Below, in pieces: positions 46,179 to 58,120 of a stretch of 64,000 nt of DNA (position 1 is the stretch's first letter; every line of letters begins with the position of its first letter). Made by a program: the position numbers and the translations under genes. The notes below the pieces were generated by a model. It was given only the letters and a program-made list of their open reading frames with translations, was not told where the DNA came from and made no database searches. The DNA is taken from the NCBI GenBank assembly GCA_017979445.1, contig CM030709.1:3100001-3164000 (forward strand), read 5' to 3'. This DNA is from Akebia trifoliata. Taxonomy: Eukaryota; Streptophyta; Magnoliopsida; Ranunculales; Lardizabalaceae.

Positions 46179-48490
46179 ATGGATTGGGGAAACGTAACAG
46201 CAGAAGATATGATTGACGCTCTACGTGAAGTGGACTGGTCATCTCCTCCTCGCCCTCTCAAAGAATTCTTCTCCAGATTCACCATCCCTAGATCTTATTC
46301 CAAGTTGAACAGTCGCCTCAAATGCAATCTCTACTAGTAGGACCAATTTTCCCTCATTTGTTTCCCCATTTTCCAAATTCAATTATAAAACCCTAATTCC
46401 TTGCTTGCTTGATTTTGTTGATTCTAAAATCACTCAATTTATTTACTTATTATAGAGTTTTTACTGCTACAATGTGGATTTAGATCATTATAGTTCATCT
46501 GCTTAAAATTAAATTACCAACCACCTTCTTTCATTGCCAACCAGTCATTTCCCCCCCCTAAATTATTGGTACTTTTATGTGTAATTGCAGCTATCGTACA
46601 AACTACTTCATCATGATCATCTTCATTCTTGGTGAGCTAACAAAGAGATGGTATTTTCTTGGCTTAACTGTCAGAGCCTTTTAGATTGATAGAAATGATC
46701 AATTTGATTTTTTTTGTAAAACAATTTAGGGATGGGATTTCTTAGGAGGCCAGTTGCTATCTTTGCGACTACCTCAACCGTGCTGACCATTGCTTTCTTG
46801 AATGATAGGTAACACTGTTTTGAGTTTCGTAAATATATTATCCGCGACAAATATATAATAAAAGACATACATTTGCTGCTTCACCTTTTATAAAACATAC
46901 ACATCATACGATTTCTTCAATATACTATCAAAGCCTCTAATCTATGTAATTGACAAGCCCCCTCCTATGATGCAGGGCAAGAACACGGAAATTAGATGCT
47001 CTTGCATCACTTTACTAGCAACCAGTTTCACACCCAATTTTTTGTGAACTTAAAACGAACTAATAAAATAAGGGATTTCATTAGAAAATGAGGAGGCTTC
47101 ATATATATACTACAGTTTGCCGGTGGGCATCCTCTTTGGGGTTATTGAAAAAGAGGGGAGAAGAGGAAAGACAATAAAGTTGGAGGGGTATTCTTGAATA
47201 GTAGAAGAAGAGAAAAGGAAATGAAGTGGAGAGTTGTCCTTGAGATACGTGGGGAGATTAAATTCCAATCCATACTTATGGGGGGATAAACATTGGAAAG
47301 AGAATTGCTGTGTTTTATTGTATATATACTAGAGTTTGCCAGTGCCATCCTCTTTGGGGTTAAAGGGGTAAAAGAGGAAAAATAATAAAGTTGGAGAGAT
47401 ATTATTAAGAAAGGGGGAGAAGAGAAAAGACAATCAAGTTTGAGGGGTAATATTGAAAAATGGGAGAAGAAGAAAGAGAATAAAGTTAGGCTATTTTTGG
47501 AAATAGAAAAGATGAGAAAATGTAAAGCCTATCTCGAGATACATTATTTATGGGGTATAGATCTTGAGACAAAGAGAGTGGGACCCACCGTCATGTTTTA
47601 TTTTTATATAATAATAATAATAATAATAACCATTTAATTCATTTATAAGACATGGTTTTGATTTCATGCTTGAATGGATTTTCTTCATAAAAGTGGTGTT
47701 ACTGGAAGTAAAAGTTAAAGCCAATACTCTCTGTGTTTCCTTTATCCGCAGTATGTGGTTTTTTTCTTTCAATGTTTTTATGAAGTTTTTTTTGCTAGTA
47801 ACCATTTTACTATCATGCTTCATATATTGTTATTGAGGAATGGGTTACAGCTTTGCAGTTACCTTTAGTGAAAAGGTAACAAGAATCACAAGGCAGTTTT
47901 CTCCACATTTAGCTGCAAAGATGAGGCCTCCTGTAGTGTAAGTGAGGTTTCCTCTTGTTTTTTGTTGCAAAGCAGAGTGTGCTGCAGTGCTGCTTATATC
48001 AGATTCCCATTATTTGCAGGCCTTCTATTCGTGGGCGTTCCTCTACTAAAAGAGCTATTCACATATGTGGAAGGCCTCGTTGGATGTTTGTGTTGGTGTT
48101 CTCAGCTGGTATTTGAGAACTCTAAAGGCACTTTTTTTTTTCTTTTTTGTTTCAGTTCTGACATTTAGAAAAAGAAATCTATTAGTCACTGCCGACTGAG
48201 TGAGACTTATTCCTTTCTTTATGTAGCCAGTTGCATCCTCTGGTTCACTTCTTGTGCTCTCCTTACTGTCCTATGGGCATTTTTGATTGGTCTTATTGGT
48301 ACATTCATATACACGTCTCTTTTGTAAATCCTTGGTACATTTCTTTTCAACAAATATATTTCACCCATAATCTTTCATTTTTCCAGCAACTGTCCTTCAT
48401 GCAAGCTTTAGAACTCCTAACCTGAAGGCACGCCTAAACACATTTCGTGAGGAATTTCGTGCAGTTTGGCGCAATTATCGTGACATGTGA
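46179..48490 (+). CDS. PRA1A: PRA1 family protein A (prenylated Rab acceptor), 7 exons
   Basis: Exons are 46179-46336, 46591-46631, 46730-46808, 47851-47937, 48020-48108, 48227-48298 and 48387-48490. They join in frame to 209 residues, matching the plant PRA1.A subfamily. The ORF starts MDWGNVTAEDMIDALREVDW; an upstream in-frame ATG at 46089 would add a leader not seen in the family, so 46179 is preferred. Hydrophobic segments cover about 57-93 (YFIMIIFILGMGF, FATTSTVLTIAFL) and 142-182 (RWMFVLVFSAASCILWF, ALLTVLWAFLIGLIATVL), giving four membrane spans as usual. The conserved tail reads HASFRTPNLKARLNTFREEF. PRA1 proteins sit in ER, Golgi or endosomal membranes and help Rab GTPase delivery and vesicle traffic. 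Intron 3 (46809-47850) holds tandem repeats. A (GA)n tract directly precedes the ATG. Confidence 0.95.
47102..47480 (+). repeat. Degenerate tandem repeats in PRA1 intron 3
   Basis: TTTGCCGGTGGGCATCCTC at 47118 and TTTGCCAGTGCCATCCTC at 47335 start related units; GGGAGAAGAGGAAAGACAAT and AATAAAGTTGGAGG-type words recur three times or more. The units are purine-rich and irregular in length. No coding sense. Confidence 0.6.
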
Positions 48491-49550
48491 CTGAGTAGTA
48501 AATCCTGTGGAGTTCATCGGATGTGAGTAAACTCTAGCCTATATCCATGTCTTTACTTGGGGTCTTGGTAACTTCTGTATGATGCATACCAATAGATTTC
48601 TGATATGTTTGTTATTGACTTTTTGTTTAATCCATTGATTTGGTATTTTTACAAGACGTTAATGTTGCCTTTCTAATATGGTATGTAAATCAGTTATTTT
48701 TTAGTTGTTTCGTGTTTCTAGTTTCTGTTGTGGCTTGTGAGTGCATAGTAGATTCCATGTTCTGGATTTTCTCTGGTATCTGAGATTTGTACTGAAAGGA
48801 TTTTAACAAAATGTAAGTAGAAACTGTCAAGATCTGTAAACTTGGGTTTGTACAGTTTGTATGCACATGCTAACGAGAATTCTTGAGCTATATCTTAAAA
48901 TCTATGTAAGGGTAACCCCTATTTTCTAAGAACTTTTCTTGTCGGACACCCTCTCATATTTACATGTCGGTCACTGGACAGAAAAGGTTCCAAACGTTAT
49001 CTTCATTGAAGCGTTATTCCAAAAATTTGGGATTGGCTCAAAGAATTCAATTCCTCCATTTAATTAATAATTATGTCCATAGACACATCTATGTAATTGA
49101 AAGTTATGGTGTATAGAAATGTTTTCTCCTAGTTTTCGTATGTTTCTTTTCTTACTTTTATTTAATTAGACCATTTGAAATAAGTAGAGCTGAAAATTAT
49201 TATGTCATATAAAAATTGCTACTTAATGACATGGATCAGAACCTAATTACAAGCCTAGGCTATCTTACATGAAATATTTTTTATGTCGTTGTGTGTGCCC
49301 TTTCACAAATGTTTCTCATGATTTATTGGTTGTTTGTTTGAAATCTCTTTTACTTACTTTGTTTGGTAATGATTGGTTGGGAGTAATCTTACCTTCAATT
49401 TATATGATCTGCTTGATAATGTAGCACTGGAGATGCATGCATATCAATTTGGCCCTAGTTCATTTTCATGGATCATTTACCCAAATAAAGACTAGAATGA
49501 TGTAGAAGGCATTTTGGTTGTCATGACTTAGATTAATGCATTCTCATTTT
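48491..49550. other. PRA1 3' UTR and flank
   Basis: AT-rich sequence follows the TGA at 48488-48490. No recognisable element or gene is seen. Confidence 0.6.
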
Positions 49551-49559
49551 GGCTGCCTT

Positions 49560-51290
49560 CATGGTAGATATTTTGCTCTTTTTCGACAAGTGGATTTCAT
49601 TGGAAAAAGAAAAAGAAAAAACACAAGATGGGGGAGAAAGAAGAAACCACCCAATCCATAGGTTGGGGAGACCTACAAGGAAAAGGCTAAGGAACAGCCC
49701 AAGCGAGGGTGCGTGCCTTTTAACCCTCCTCAGACAACAATTACAACTCCCACCACTTGAATACAAAATCCTCTAAGAAAATACGCTTGAATTCCTGAAA
49801 CAACTTGGACCACAAGAAGATATCAGCCTTCATCGCCACAACGATATTGGCTAGGCTACTTAGTTCTCTCAAAGGTCTTAAATTTCTATCTTTCCGAATA
49901 CTATAGTCTCAGGAATATCCTTCTTAGAATACCCCTCTTGGACCAAGGACATAACACCAACCAACCAGCAAACAAGTGGGGAATCTTACTTGCATGAACT
50001 TGAAGATGATCACTTCTTTAGTTATAGTCAAGTATCTAGCACCAACAAGGAAAACATTGTTAAATGTTTTGAAATTCTGTTTACATTGACACACAAACAC
50101 AACCTATGATGGAGACATGAGCTTCTCAAGAAACCCGATTCTGATGCTATGCATTGATGCACCAAAAGAGAAATTTTAACCAACTTGAGTCACACATTGA
50201 GCATGATTAGCCACATTACCATGAACATTATTTAATGTGAGTTCCATGAGTTAGATTGTCATCATCACCTTTACCACTGCCACCGTCTACCAAAACAACA
50301 CCAGAAATATTTGTGGTATCCTTTATGGTCAATTTACATGCAGTGCAATTCTACGATTACCATCTTCTTCTTAGGCCAGTTACCATGAAATGGACTTCTC
50401 CAACTTGATAGCCTTCTATTTTTAATTCTCTTTGCTATGCATGTTGGGGGTTAAGCTTCCTACATTTGGACTTGCTGTAATTATGTTATCTGCTTCATCT
50501 TCCTCTTAACGCTCATTTAATCCACACAATATGATTTATTAGGATTACCCATTTCTATGTTGTTTCTTTTGTCCTCCAAATACTTGTCATCTTGGTCATC
50601 CTTGTTCTGCTCGCCTTGGACATTTAAATTTGCTATAAAGCCTATAACATAGGTTTGGGATGTGTCCTTTTTATAGTAACTTGGGAAAACCAAGAATTGG
50701 GATTCTCGCCATTGTTGCAAATCAATCTGTTATTGTGTTAGTTTTTAATTCTAGCTTACGGTAGTGGTATATATAACTATACTGCTCAACAATTCCACAT
50801 GCCTACTCAATTTTTTTGCAAAATTTGAAAGTTATTTCAGTCTCAATGATAGAGAGATCAATGTCTTTGATCTGTGTAGGAATCCATGTTTTGATTGTAA
50901 AGCTGATGCATTCTATTCTTTTGATGTTGGGTTCAGCTGCAGCTACTTTTCCTATTCTTTAACCTTCGGGCGGGGTGAAAGTTGCAATCCTGTACAGACA
51001 ACTCAATTGTAAATCATTTGCAGAATTAATCTAAAAAACCAAATGTTCCCATTAATCTCCCATTTTAGTGAGAAACTTCAGTGGATGGGATAAATGTGGT
51101 CGAGCTGAACTCCCTTGTTTCATGAATTGAGCTTGCCAAGAATGGCTTATTGTGGTCTCCAATTTCTATTTCATCGGTCTCAGATGAAATGGAAACTCGT
51201 TTGAGGTTTAGTGTTTTCCAGGGTTTCGTAGGTAAAAGGATCCCTGTGAGAGACTTCCAATGGCCCTCCCAATACAATAGCCCACGGGCT
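49560..51290 (-). pseudogene. Decayed coding-like remnant, possibly LINE-derived
   Basis: On the minus strand stretches of protein-like sequence appear in shifting frames between stops, for example KKDIPETIVFGKIEI, ELSSLANIVVAMKADIFLW and QFLVFPSYYKKD. The minus-strand 3' end near 49570-49600, rich in TTTTCTTTTTC then CCAATGAAATCCACTTGTCG, resembles plant LINE 3' tails. I cannot assign a domain, so LINE origin is a suggestion only. Confidence 0.35.
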
Positions 51291-52600
51291 TATTCGTTAG
51301 GCCCATGAAAACTGTCTTCAAAGGGTTATGATCAGGATACTTTTGTTGTCTATTTACCCAATTTGTTTCTACTAACCATGAACCGGTATGAAGTGAACCA
51401 GCTTGCAGTACGGATTGTACTGGGTTCTTAAAATCAAAGGAACCACGAACCGACCAAATTTTGGTCTGGTTTGGCGAACCAAAGCATGAAACTCAGTGAA
51501 CCCCACCAATTTAGGTTGGGGAACCAAATATTTTATTTTTCATATTTAAAATTTAGATTACTTTACTAAATTTTAATTATAACTTGTATACTTGAATTAT
51601 ATATATGAGCTAGCTAATCACTCTAGGAAAGCGAACCCGTTCATTTTAGATTTGCAAACCACGAACTCCAAACCCAAGTTCGGACTGACAAACTACGTAA
51701 CATAGGTTGAGACTTATGTTACTTGGTTTGCCCATTCGTTTGGTTTGATTTTGGGTTTGCCACTCTAGAATGAGTCTGGTTTGTAGGGGTAGGTAGAGAT
51801 AATTTGTTTTTTGGTCCGGGTGTGCATGTATATATATGGTTTGATATTATGTACTTAAATAAAGTTAAAATTATATTTACATGATATGAATATAACCTAA
51901 ATACCTCTTTTTAAGAATACTTTCAAACTTTATTGTATTTGCTCTTCTCCCTTTTTTTACAATAATGGTCCTCTAATTTTATTATATTTTCTCTATTACC
52001 CTTTCTCAATGATGTCCCGTTAAATTTAGACTCTCCTCTCCTTAGCCCCAAAGTGGGTGTTGGGGCAAACTCTATTATGTTCATAAAGTTTAATTTTATA
52101 CAATTTCTTTTTGTCTTAAATTCTTTTGTTTTGAATCTTATTCTGATTTCTTGTCGAAGAATGACGAAGAAGAATCTCTCTTTCTCTCATTTGTGAGGTT
52201 GTGTGTGCTTTTGTAGAAGGAAAAGGATGTGTAACTTACAATAATTCTCTTTTACTATAGTCCAAAATTTTAATTTTTATAGATTTTTGAGTTAATAAGA
52301 CTAATATTTAAGATAGTAATTAATTTTATTTTTTAAATTCCTTAGTAATTAAAATAAGTATTCTTAGTAACAAATAAAAGGGTAAATTACACTTTCACCT
52401 CTTATGATTTGGCATAATTCTATGCCAATCCCCTGACTCTAATAATTGCACTTACCTCTCTTATAATAAACTAAGGGGATCACTTACCCCCTTCCATCTA
52501 CTTGGCGTTCACCAAACAGTTAAAAATTGATTTCAATGTTTGTAAAATCCATTTTACCCTTTATAAAATGTTACTCTTTTTTATGAACAAAAATGTCCAT
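51291..52600. other. Intergenic AT-rich DNA
   Basis: No gene. Part of 51430-51770 has recurring GAACCA and TTTGGTTTG words, typical of degenerate non-autonomous elements, but ends cannot be drawn. Confidence 0.4.
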
Positions 52601-52614
52601 ATGAAAAAATGGGT

Positions 52615-52960
52615 TCATGCAATGTGAGGATTTCTAAGGTTGTTTCGGCGAATCCAACACCACAACCCTCTAGATTTCATGGAAAAACTCAAGTAAAAAA
52701 TATATATATTTCAAATAACAATTTCTTTGGGCTTGATGCAGGGGTTTGAAATTGGCCGGCTATCAAATTTTCATTTAACTCCCAAAATTTAAAATTCAAA
52801 TTCAACGGTGAACTTTTTTTTAAAGTTTATATAATTTTGTCCTCGACAACCCTGAAACATGAGATCATGGTTTTGGATGCCACAAGTTGAGCCCAAAAAC
52901 CTTTAATGAGGGTGAAATCATTACTAACTTTGTAAAGCTAGTTGGATTCATGTAAGAAAA
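52615..52960 (-). mobile_element. Dispersed repeat family D1, minus-oriented copy
   Basis: In inverse orientation it carries AACACCACAACCCTCTAGAT, TTTCATGGAAAAACTC, TCAAATTCAACGGTGAAC and GGGTGAAATCATTACTAAC. This order matches, reversed, the copy at 25785. It is among the better-preserved copies and could anchor a consensus. Confidence 0.55.
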
Positions 52961-53252
52961 ATACAGCCGGTCGGATAGAAAGCAAATTCTTCTGTACATA
53001 AGCAACATCAAGGGAATTTTTTGTTAGAAGGTAAGAGTACGAATTAGAGATTACTAAATCAAGGGTTTTTCATTAATTAAATTTGAAATTAATTTCCATT
53101 TTTAAGTGTCTTCTAATTCTAATGGTTGATTCAAAATCTTTTAAGATGCTTAAAATCCATTCTTTCTTTTTTTTGGCTATTGAAATTAAAAAAGTAAAGC
53201 CAAAAAAGTAAACCGAGTTCAATAGGTGGTAAGTTAGTAATCTTCAACATTA

Positions 53253-53408
53253 ATGATGAACAAAGATGATCTTTTGTGTTTCTTAATCATTGTTGGTGTA
53301 CTTGTAGTAATAGCATTTATTATTAGGTGTTGCATGTCTTTGTGTGGTCAGGCGGATTTACATAAGAGGCTATTGCCCCCACAAGAATTTTCAAAGTCTG
53401 TGGATTAA
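53253..53408 (+). CDS. Small ORF, predicted single-span membrane peptide (51 aa), hypothetical
   Basis: From ATG at 53253 to TAA at 53408 the frame gives 51 residues: a short polar head (MMNKDD), a strong hydrophobic span at about 7-24 (LLCFLIIVGVLVVIAFII), a basic/Cys cluster (RCCMSLC) and a polar tail. I recognise no family. From about 53351 the DNA resembles the edge of a hAT-like element (GGCGGATTTACATAAGAGG, TTGCCCCC), so the last 18 or so residues may be element-derived. Related in layout to 55978-56097. It may be a chance ORF in AT-rich DNA. Confidence 0.25.
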   Translation: MMNKDDLLCFLIIVGVLVVIAFIIRCCMSLCGQADLHKRLLPPQEFSKSVD

Positions 53409-54763
53409 TGAGCTATTGTGACAGATATTAGCAACGGATAAAAAAAATCGTTGTTATTGCCCAAAAAAAAAAAAATTGACTTTTAGTTGCCCCAACAAAT
53501 TTTTTCTGATTTTGCCCCTATGTGTGGATGTGAGCCTAGCGAAGAAGAAGCTAACCCTACTTGTACCCATAGAAGTAGAGGTTTGAATCCTTATATTATA
53601 AGCATGATCAACATCAATCCTAATGCAGGCTCAGTTGTATCCCTTCTAAAAAAATATGGGTTTTTTAGTTCTTACTTTATCAGATCTTAGTCTAAAAAGG
53701 GTTTTTGAAGCAAAAAAAATCTTGTAATTATCCTTTCAAGGATTTTTTTAGGTTTAAAGAAATACGTTTATTTAAGAATATTTGATGTACTCCTATGTTT
53801 TAAAATTAATGACATACCCTTGAATAAGGTCATCTCTTATGGATTAATGAAAAAAAAAACTTTTTTCTCTTTTCAAAACTAGTAATCTTTAACTCACATA
53901 GATAATGATGATGATAATAAATTGATAGAAGAGAAAAGTAAAATTTTATTGATGGTGATCCAGTCTTTATTATAGACAGTTACAAAGTATCAATCGGGTA
54001 TTTACAATAAAGAAAATATAGAATATTCTTAAATTACAATAGTTTCTTAGTTGGTGTGGGTTTCCTATTTAGCGTGGATTCTCCAAAAAAAAAGATCTTT
54101 GAAGATATCACTTCTAATACTCCCCCTTAAGTTGGCGTGTGAAACCTGCGAGTTAGTTACTTGATACCTACAAGATTGTCACTTTAAGACATGGTTTCAA
54201 AACTCATCTGAGATTGAGATGTATTGTTCAAGTTAACTCAGTATCAGGGTTGAACGATACAAACGCACAAGTCACTTTTTTGATCGAGATTTAATACCTC
54301 ACATTCAATTTTTTGAACAAGACATCTCAAATGTATCGGAAAACTTGTCCAAGATGACTCGGTATCAGGTCAGGACGAGATAAGATGTGAAACCGAGTTT
54401 TAAAACCATGCTTTAAAATCTCAAATAATGTTATTGTTCATGTTTTGATAATTAAAATGAACAGTGCCTCGGAATTGTAAATTCATTAAAAGTTGGTCAG
54501 TTAATATCTCTTTATGTAATCTAATTTACATAAAGAGAATTAGAAAACCTACCACACAAGACATATAAGGGATTCAAAGTTTTAATCTAATCTTCAACAA
54601 CGTTTGATGAATAAGATTAGGCATACAATTGATTTGGTACGCGACTGACCTGGCAAGGGTGCAAAACCACACATCTTTAAGTGCTATATGAACTGCTAAG
54701 ATGAGAATGATTAATGATGGGAGAAAATTTCAACAACAAAGTCGTAAAAATAGGACATTAATA

Positions 54764-54996
54764 GAGTCGTGATAATTTGACTACCCCACGCGGCAAATAC
54801 AATCAACTACGTGACGTGACAAGTTTGGGAACCGTAGATCTGTGCTCCTCAAGATACACGACTCCCTTCAGATACACTTTTTTTTATAGGGAAGTGCAAC
54901 CATGCATCCCAAGGAGCACAGATCTACGGTTTCTGAGCTCGTCACATCAGAGTAGTTGCTTGAGTTTGCTACGTGGGGTAGTCATTGTCACGATTC
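54764..54996. mobile_element. MULE-type MITE M1, copy 3, with perfect 9-bp TSD
   Basis: The termini are GAGTCGTGATAATTTGACTA and, inverted, GAATCGTGACAATGACTACC; arms pair for some 85 bases, including CCGTAGATCTGTGCTCCT. Flanks are ACATTAATA at 54755-54763 and 54997-55005, identical. A 9-bp duplication with long terminal inverted repeats defines a Mutator-like origin. 233 bp, no transposase. Confidence 0.88.
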
Positions 54997-55005
54997 ACAT
55001 TAATA

Positions 55006-55977
55006 TCAAAATTTCAGCAGAAACTATTTTTGTAGTGAATGTATTTTTTTTTCATTACTTCTATTTTTAAAAATATTTGTTGAAACTCTTACAATTTGTG
55101 TTTGTTAACTATGAAGTAAAATAATTAATTTTTATCAATTAAAATAGTTTTATATCTATAAAAGATAAAATTTTGTGACTATGTATATAATAATTCATAT
55201 TATAATTATATTAAGATAAAAATAGGATGATTTAGACATGGCCCCATTTTTTGGTGATAATTAGATATACCCCCCTATGTTTTAAAACCAATGCTATATG
55301 CCTCCCTTGACCTCAGTCTTCTTAATAGACTAACAGAAAAAGGTTCAAATGCCCTAGTCCTCAACCTCTAATGATGGATAGGGTTTTCTACAGAAGGTTA
55401 ATCATATGTTGAAAAAAATGTATTGAAGATAAAATTAAGTAGATTACAATAATAGATCGTAGAAGTTGATGATGAGGGTATTTTAGGTTTTTTTCAATTG
55501 GTATATTAAGAAGACTAAGGTCAATGGAGGTATGCCATTAGTTTCAAAACATGGGGTGGGGGAGGGAAAATGTCTAAAACACCCCTAAAAATACAATCAT
55601 ATAGAGATAAATATACACACCCAAGGGTGTGATACAATACAAGATACAAGATACAAGATTCTCTTCCAATACCTTGACAATAACTCCATTTGACAACACA
55701 AGGAGGTGATTCCAATTTCACCAAATTGAGACTGGAGGGTTATCTAAAAATTACCTTTTGGTTCTTAAAGCCCACGACGATATTCATTCTATTTACGAAA
55801 ACTATATCACAATAACTATTAGAGGGTTTAATTAGGAATTCTAGCTTTAGTTATCTCTAACTAAAATCCATTAGGATTCTTATAATATCCTCAGTTTAAA
55901 TTCAAATTCAATTATTTTATTTTATTTTTCCTACAAAATCCATGTCAGTAAAAATTTTAATTCAGAAAAAAGAGAAG
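55006..55977. other. Intergenic AT-rich DNA
   Basis: I see no gene, RNA or clear element. A short (ATACAAG)n-like run occurs near 55635-55660. Confidence 0.5.
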
Positions 55978-56097
55978 ATGAAGAAAATTCTTCAATGCAT
56001 CTTACTCAAAGATGGTTTAGGTTTTCTAGTAGTAATATTAGCAGCTCTAGCGATTTGCCGGTGTTATCTGTGTAAAGTTAAGCGAGTTCGAGAGTAA
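55978..56097 (+). CDS. Small ORF, predicted single-span membrane peptide (39 aa), hypothetical
   Basis: ATG at 55978 to TAA at 56097 gives 39 residues: a short basic head (MKKILQC), a hydrophobic span of about 13-26 (GLGFLVVILAALAI), then CRCYLC and a basic tail (KVKRVRE). Layout resembles 53253-53408: short head, one span, then clustered Cys and Arg. The DNA shares GTAGTAATA within the span. No family recognised and no promoter or codon evidence, so it stays hypothetical. Confidence 0.25.
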   Translation: MKKILQCILLKDGLGFLVVILAALAICRCYLCKVKRVRE

Positions 56098-57364
56098 AAA
56101 ATCTCGAATGATTGTGATTTTGGCGATTGTGACTGCTTAATTTGTTTTGAGTAGGATTACTTGGCTAAATTAATGAATCTCAAGATTTTGTTTTGATGGT
56201 GGATGAGTCTTAGTAAGGTCCTTTTCCCTTACTTGGTTAGAGAGTGTTTCTGATTATTATTATTTTTATTTGCAATGTTGTATTTTTCAAATTTTTTTTT
56301 TTTTTTTTTAAATTAAATTTGTTGTAGTTCTTAGCTTTGTGTTCCCTTGCCCATCGGTGAGCAGTCCATTAACATTGTGAAACCCTTCCCTTACCAACTT
56401 AGTAAGATTTTAAGACTTATGGATTTCTAAATTTCATCGAAAAATTCTGGAAAAAAAGTTTTTGAACTTTTTTTTTTCAAAGTTGTAGAATTTTATCATC
56501 TACAACCTTGAAGCATCTTAGTAAAGGTGAAATACTTACTAACTTACTAATACTAGTCGGACTCGTTAACATTCATGTTCTATCTTGTTTTCTAATGGAT
56601 ATTTTTTAGTTATAATAATATAGAATCAGATGGATGATTTTGAAGAATATTTATAGGTTTTGTGGGGATCCAATAAGGTGCCCCATTCATATGGTGTCTA
56701 CGTGATGTATTTTAATAGGAGGATGAACACATCAGACTGTGTGCAATGTAGAACATAGCTTAATTAGGAGATCGTCTAGTTAAATTGTGTTGCATCGGTA
56801 GCCTTGTCAGATCCTAATAGTGATGGCGTTGACGTTGGCCTTCATCGCCTAACTAACATTAATTAATGATTGAAACCCATTTTCCCCTCAATGGCATCAT
56901 CCCTTACAATAGACATCAATTCAGTAGGAAGATCAGAAGCGAAAATAATTTTATTGTCTTGAGAAGTCAACAAGGAAGAGAACTTGTTCACAAGCTTGTT
57001 GGCTTCTCTTAAGGTGAAATTGAAATGAAGGTTACCATATGTAAAGCATAGGGTTTAGAGGGAACTATCACCTCTTTCTCATAGGCAATATGGGACTAAA
57101 TATTTTTATTAGAGATTAAATATGACATTCATCTTTAAATTTTGCAAGTAGGATACTTTGACCAATTAATTTTTATCAATTAGTATGATCTCGCAAGAAG
57201 TAACTAAAAGGAACTTCACAGCCCACTAAAACTAGATCCCAACAACGAATAATCACAGTAACCGTAAAAACTTTTAGACTTATTTTTATACAAATTTATT
57301 ACATTTAACTACCACATAAATTAAAATTTATATTATTGTAAAATTAAAAATAATATATAACCAC
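56098..57364. other. Intergenic DNA
   Basis: No gene. A partial D1-like fragment lies near 56395-56575 (GGTGAAATACTTACTAACTT). A poly-T run is present near 56289-56308. Confidence 0.45.
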
Positions 57365-58120
57365 AAGGGGTTGGTTCAATGGCAATTTCATATCAATAAG
57401 CAATTAATGCCCATAGTCCGTGAGTTCAATACCGAATACGAATATTAATTCCTCAAGGGCTATCCGTGAGGGTACACCCTCACTTGCCTGGGCCATTACA
57501 TTGCACGTGTTCAAAGCCTAGTCCTTAGACAAGACTATGGTCTATGGATTGGGCATAACCCAAGTACGATGTCACGGTCATGTTTTTTTGAAGTAAGGTC
57601 GTGCGTCGCAAAGAGGTGTTAATCTACAAGTAAACCTATAAAAATGATTGTATACCACAATACATAGTAAGCACACAAGATAACGGGGCAACATGAGACA
57701 AAATCCGGAGGCAACTTTGTTGGTATAATATTTATTATACAAAATAACACGTTACAAAAGTAAATACGTGTGTTACAAACAATAAATGATTTATAACACG
57801 CGGAACTTCCACGTAGTTTGGCGTGAAAGCTCGAGTCAACGTGTATGTCATAAATCATATATTGCTTGTAATACACTTATTTCTTTTGTAACGTGTTATT
57901 TCGTGTAATTAATATTATATCAATAAAATTGTCTTTGAGCTTTGTCTTATGTTGTCCTGTTATCTTGTTTGCTTGTTACGTATTGTGATGTACGATCATT
58001 TTTATAAGTTTGATTATGGATTAACACATTTTTGTGTCGCATGACCTCGTTTCAAAAGAACACGACCGTGACATACGGGCATGGTCTATTGTCTATAAGG
58101 GTTCCTGGTTGGTTATCAAA
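57365..58120 (+). mobile_element. SINE family S1, copy c, split by a foldback element
   Basis: The SINE head is at 57365-57569 (GGGGTTGGTTCAATGGCAAT as A-box region, GAGTTCAATACCGA as B-box region). It stops at CCCAAGTACGA, and its tail resumes at 58074 with TACGGGCATGGTCTATTGTC. Joined across one copy of TACG, the order matches copy b on its minus strand (GGGCAAAGTCCAGATACA then AGCCTGGTCTGTTGTC). The intervening 57570-58073 is a separate insertion. Confidence 0.8.
57570..58073. mobile_element. Foldback element inserted in the SINE
   Basis: The 504-bp element begins TGTCACGGTC and ends GACCGTGACA, with inverted arms of about 230 bases. Arm landmarks are ATAACACGTTACAAAAG, AAATGATTGTATACCACAAT and CACACAAGATAACGGGGCAA on the left, each found inverted with some changes on the right. 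Flanks are TACGA and TACGG (4 bases TACG identical). There is no transposase. The superfamily is not clear from a 4-5 bp duplication. Confidence 0.8.
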
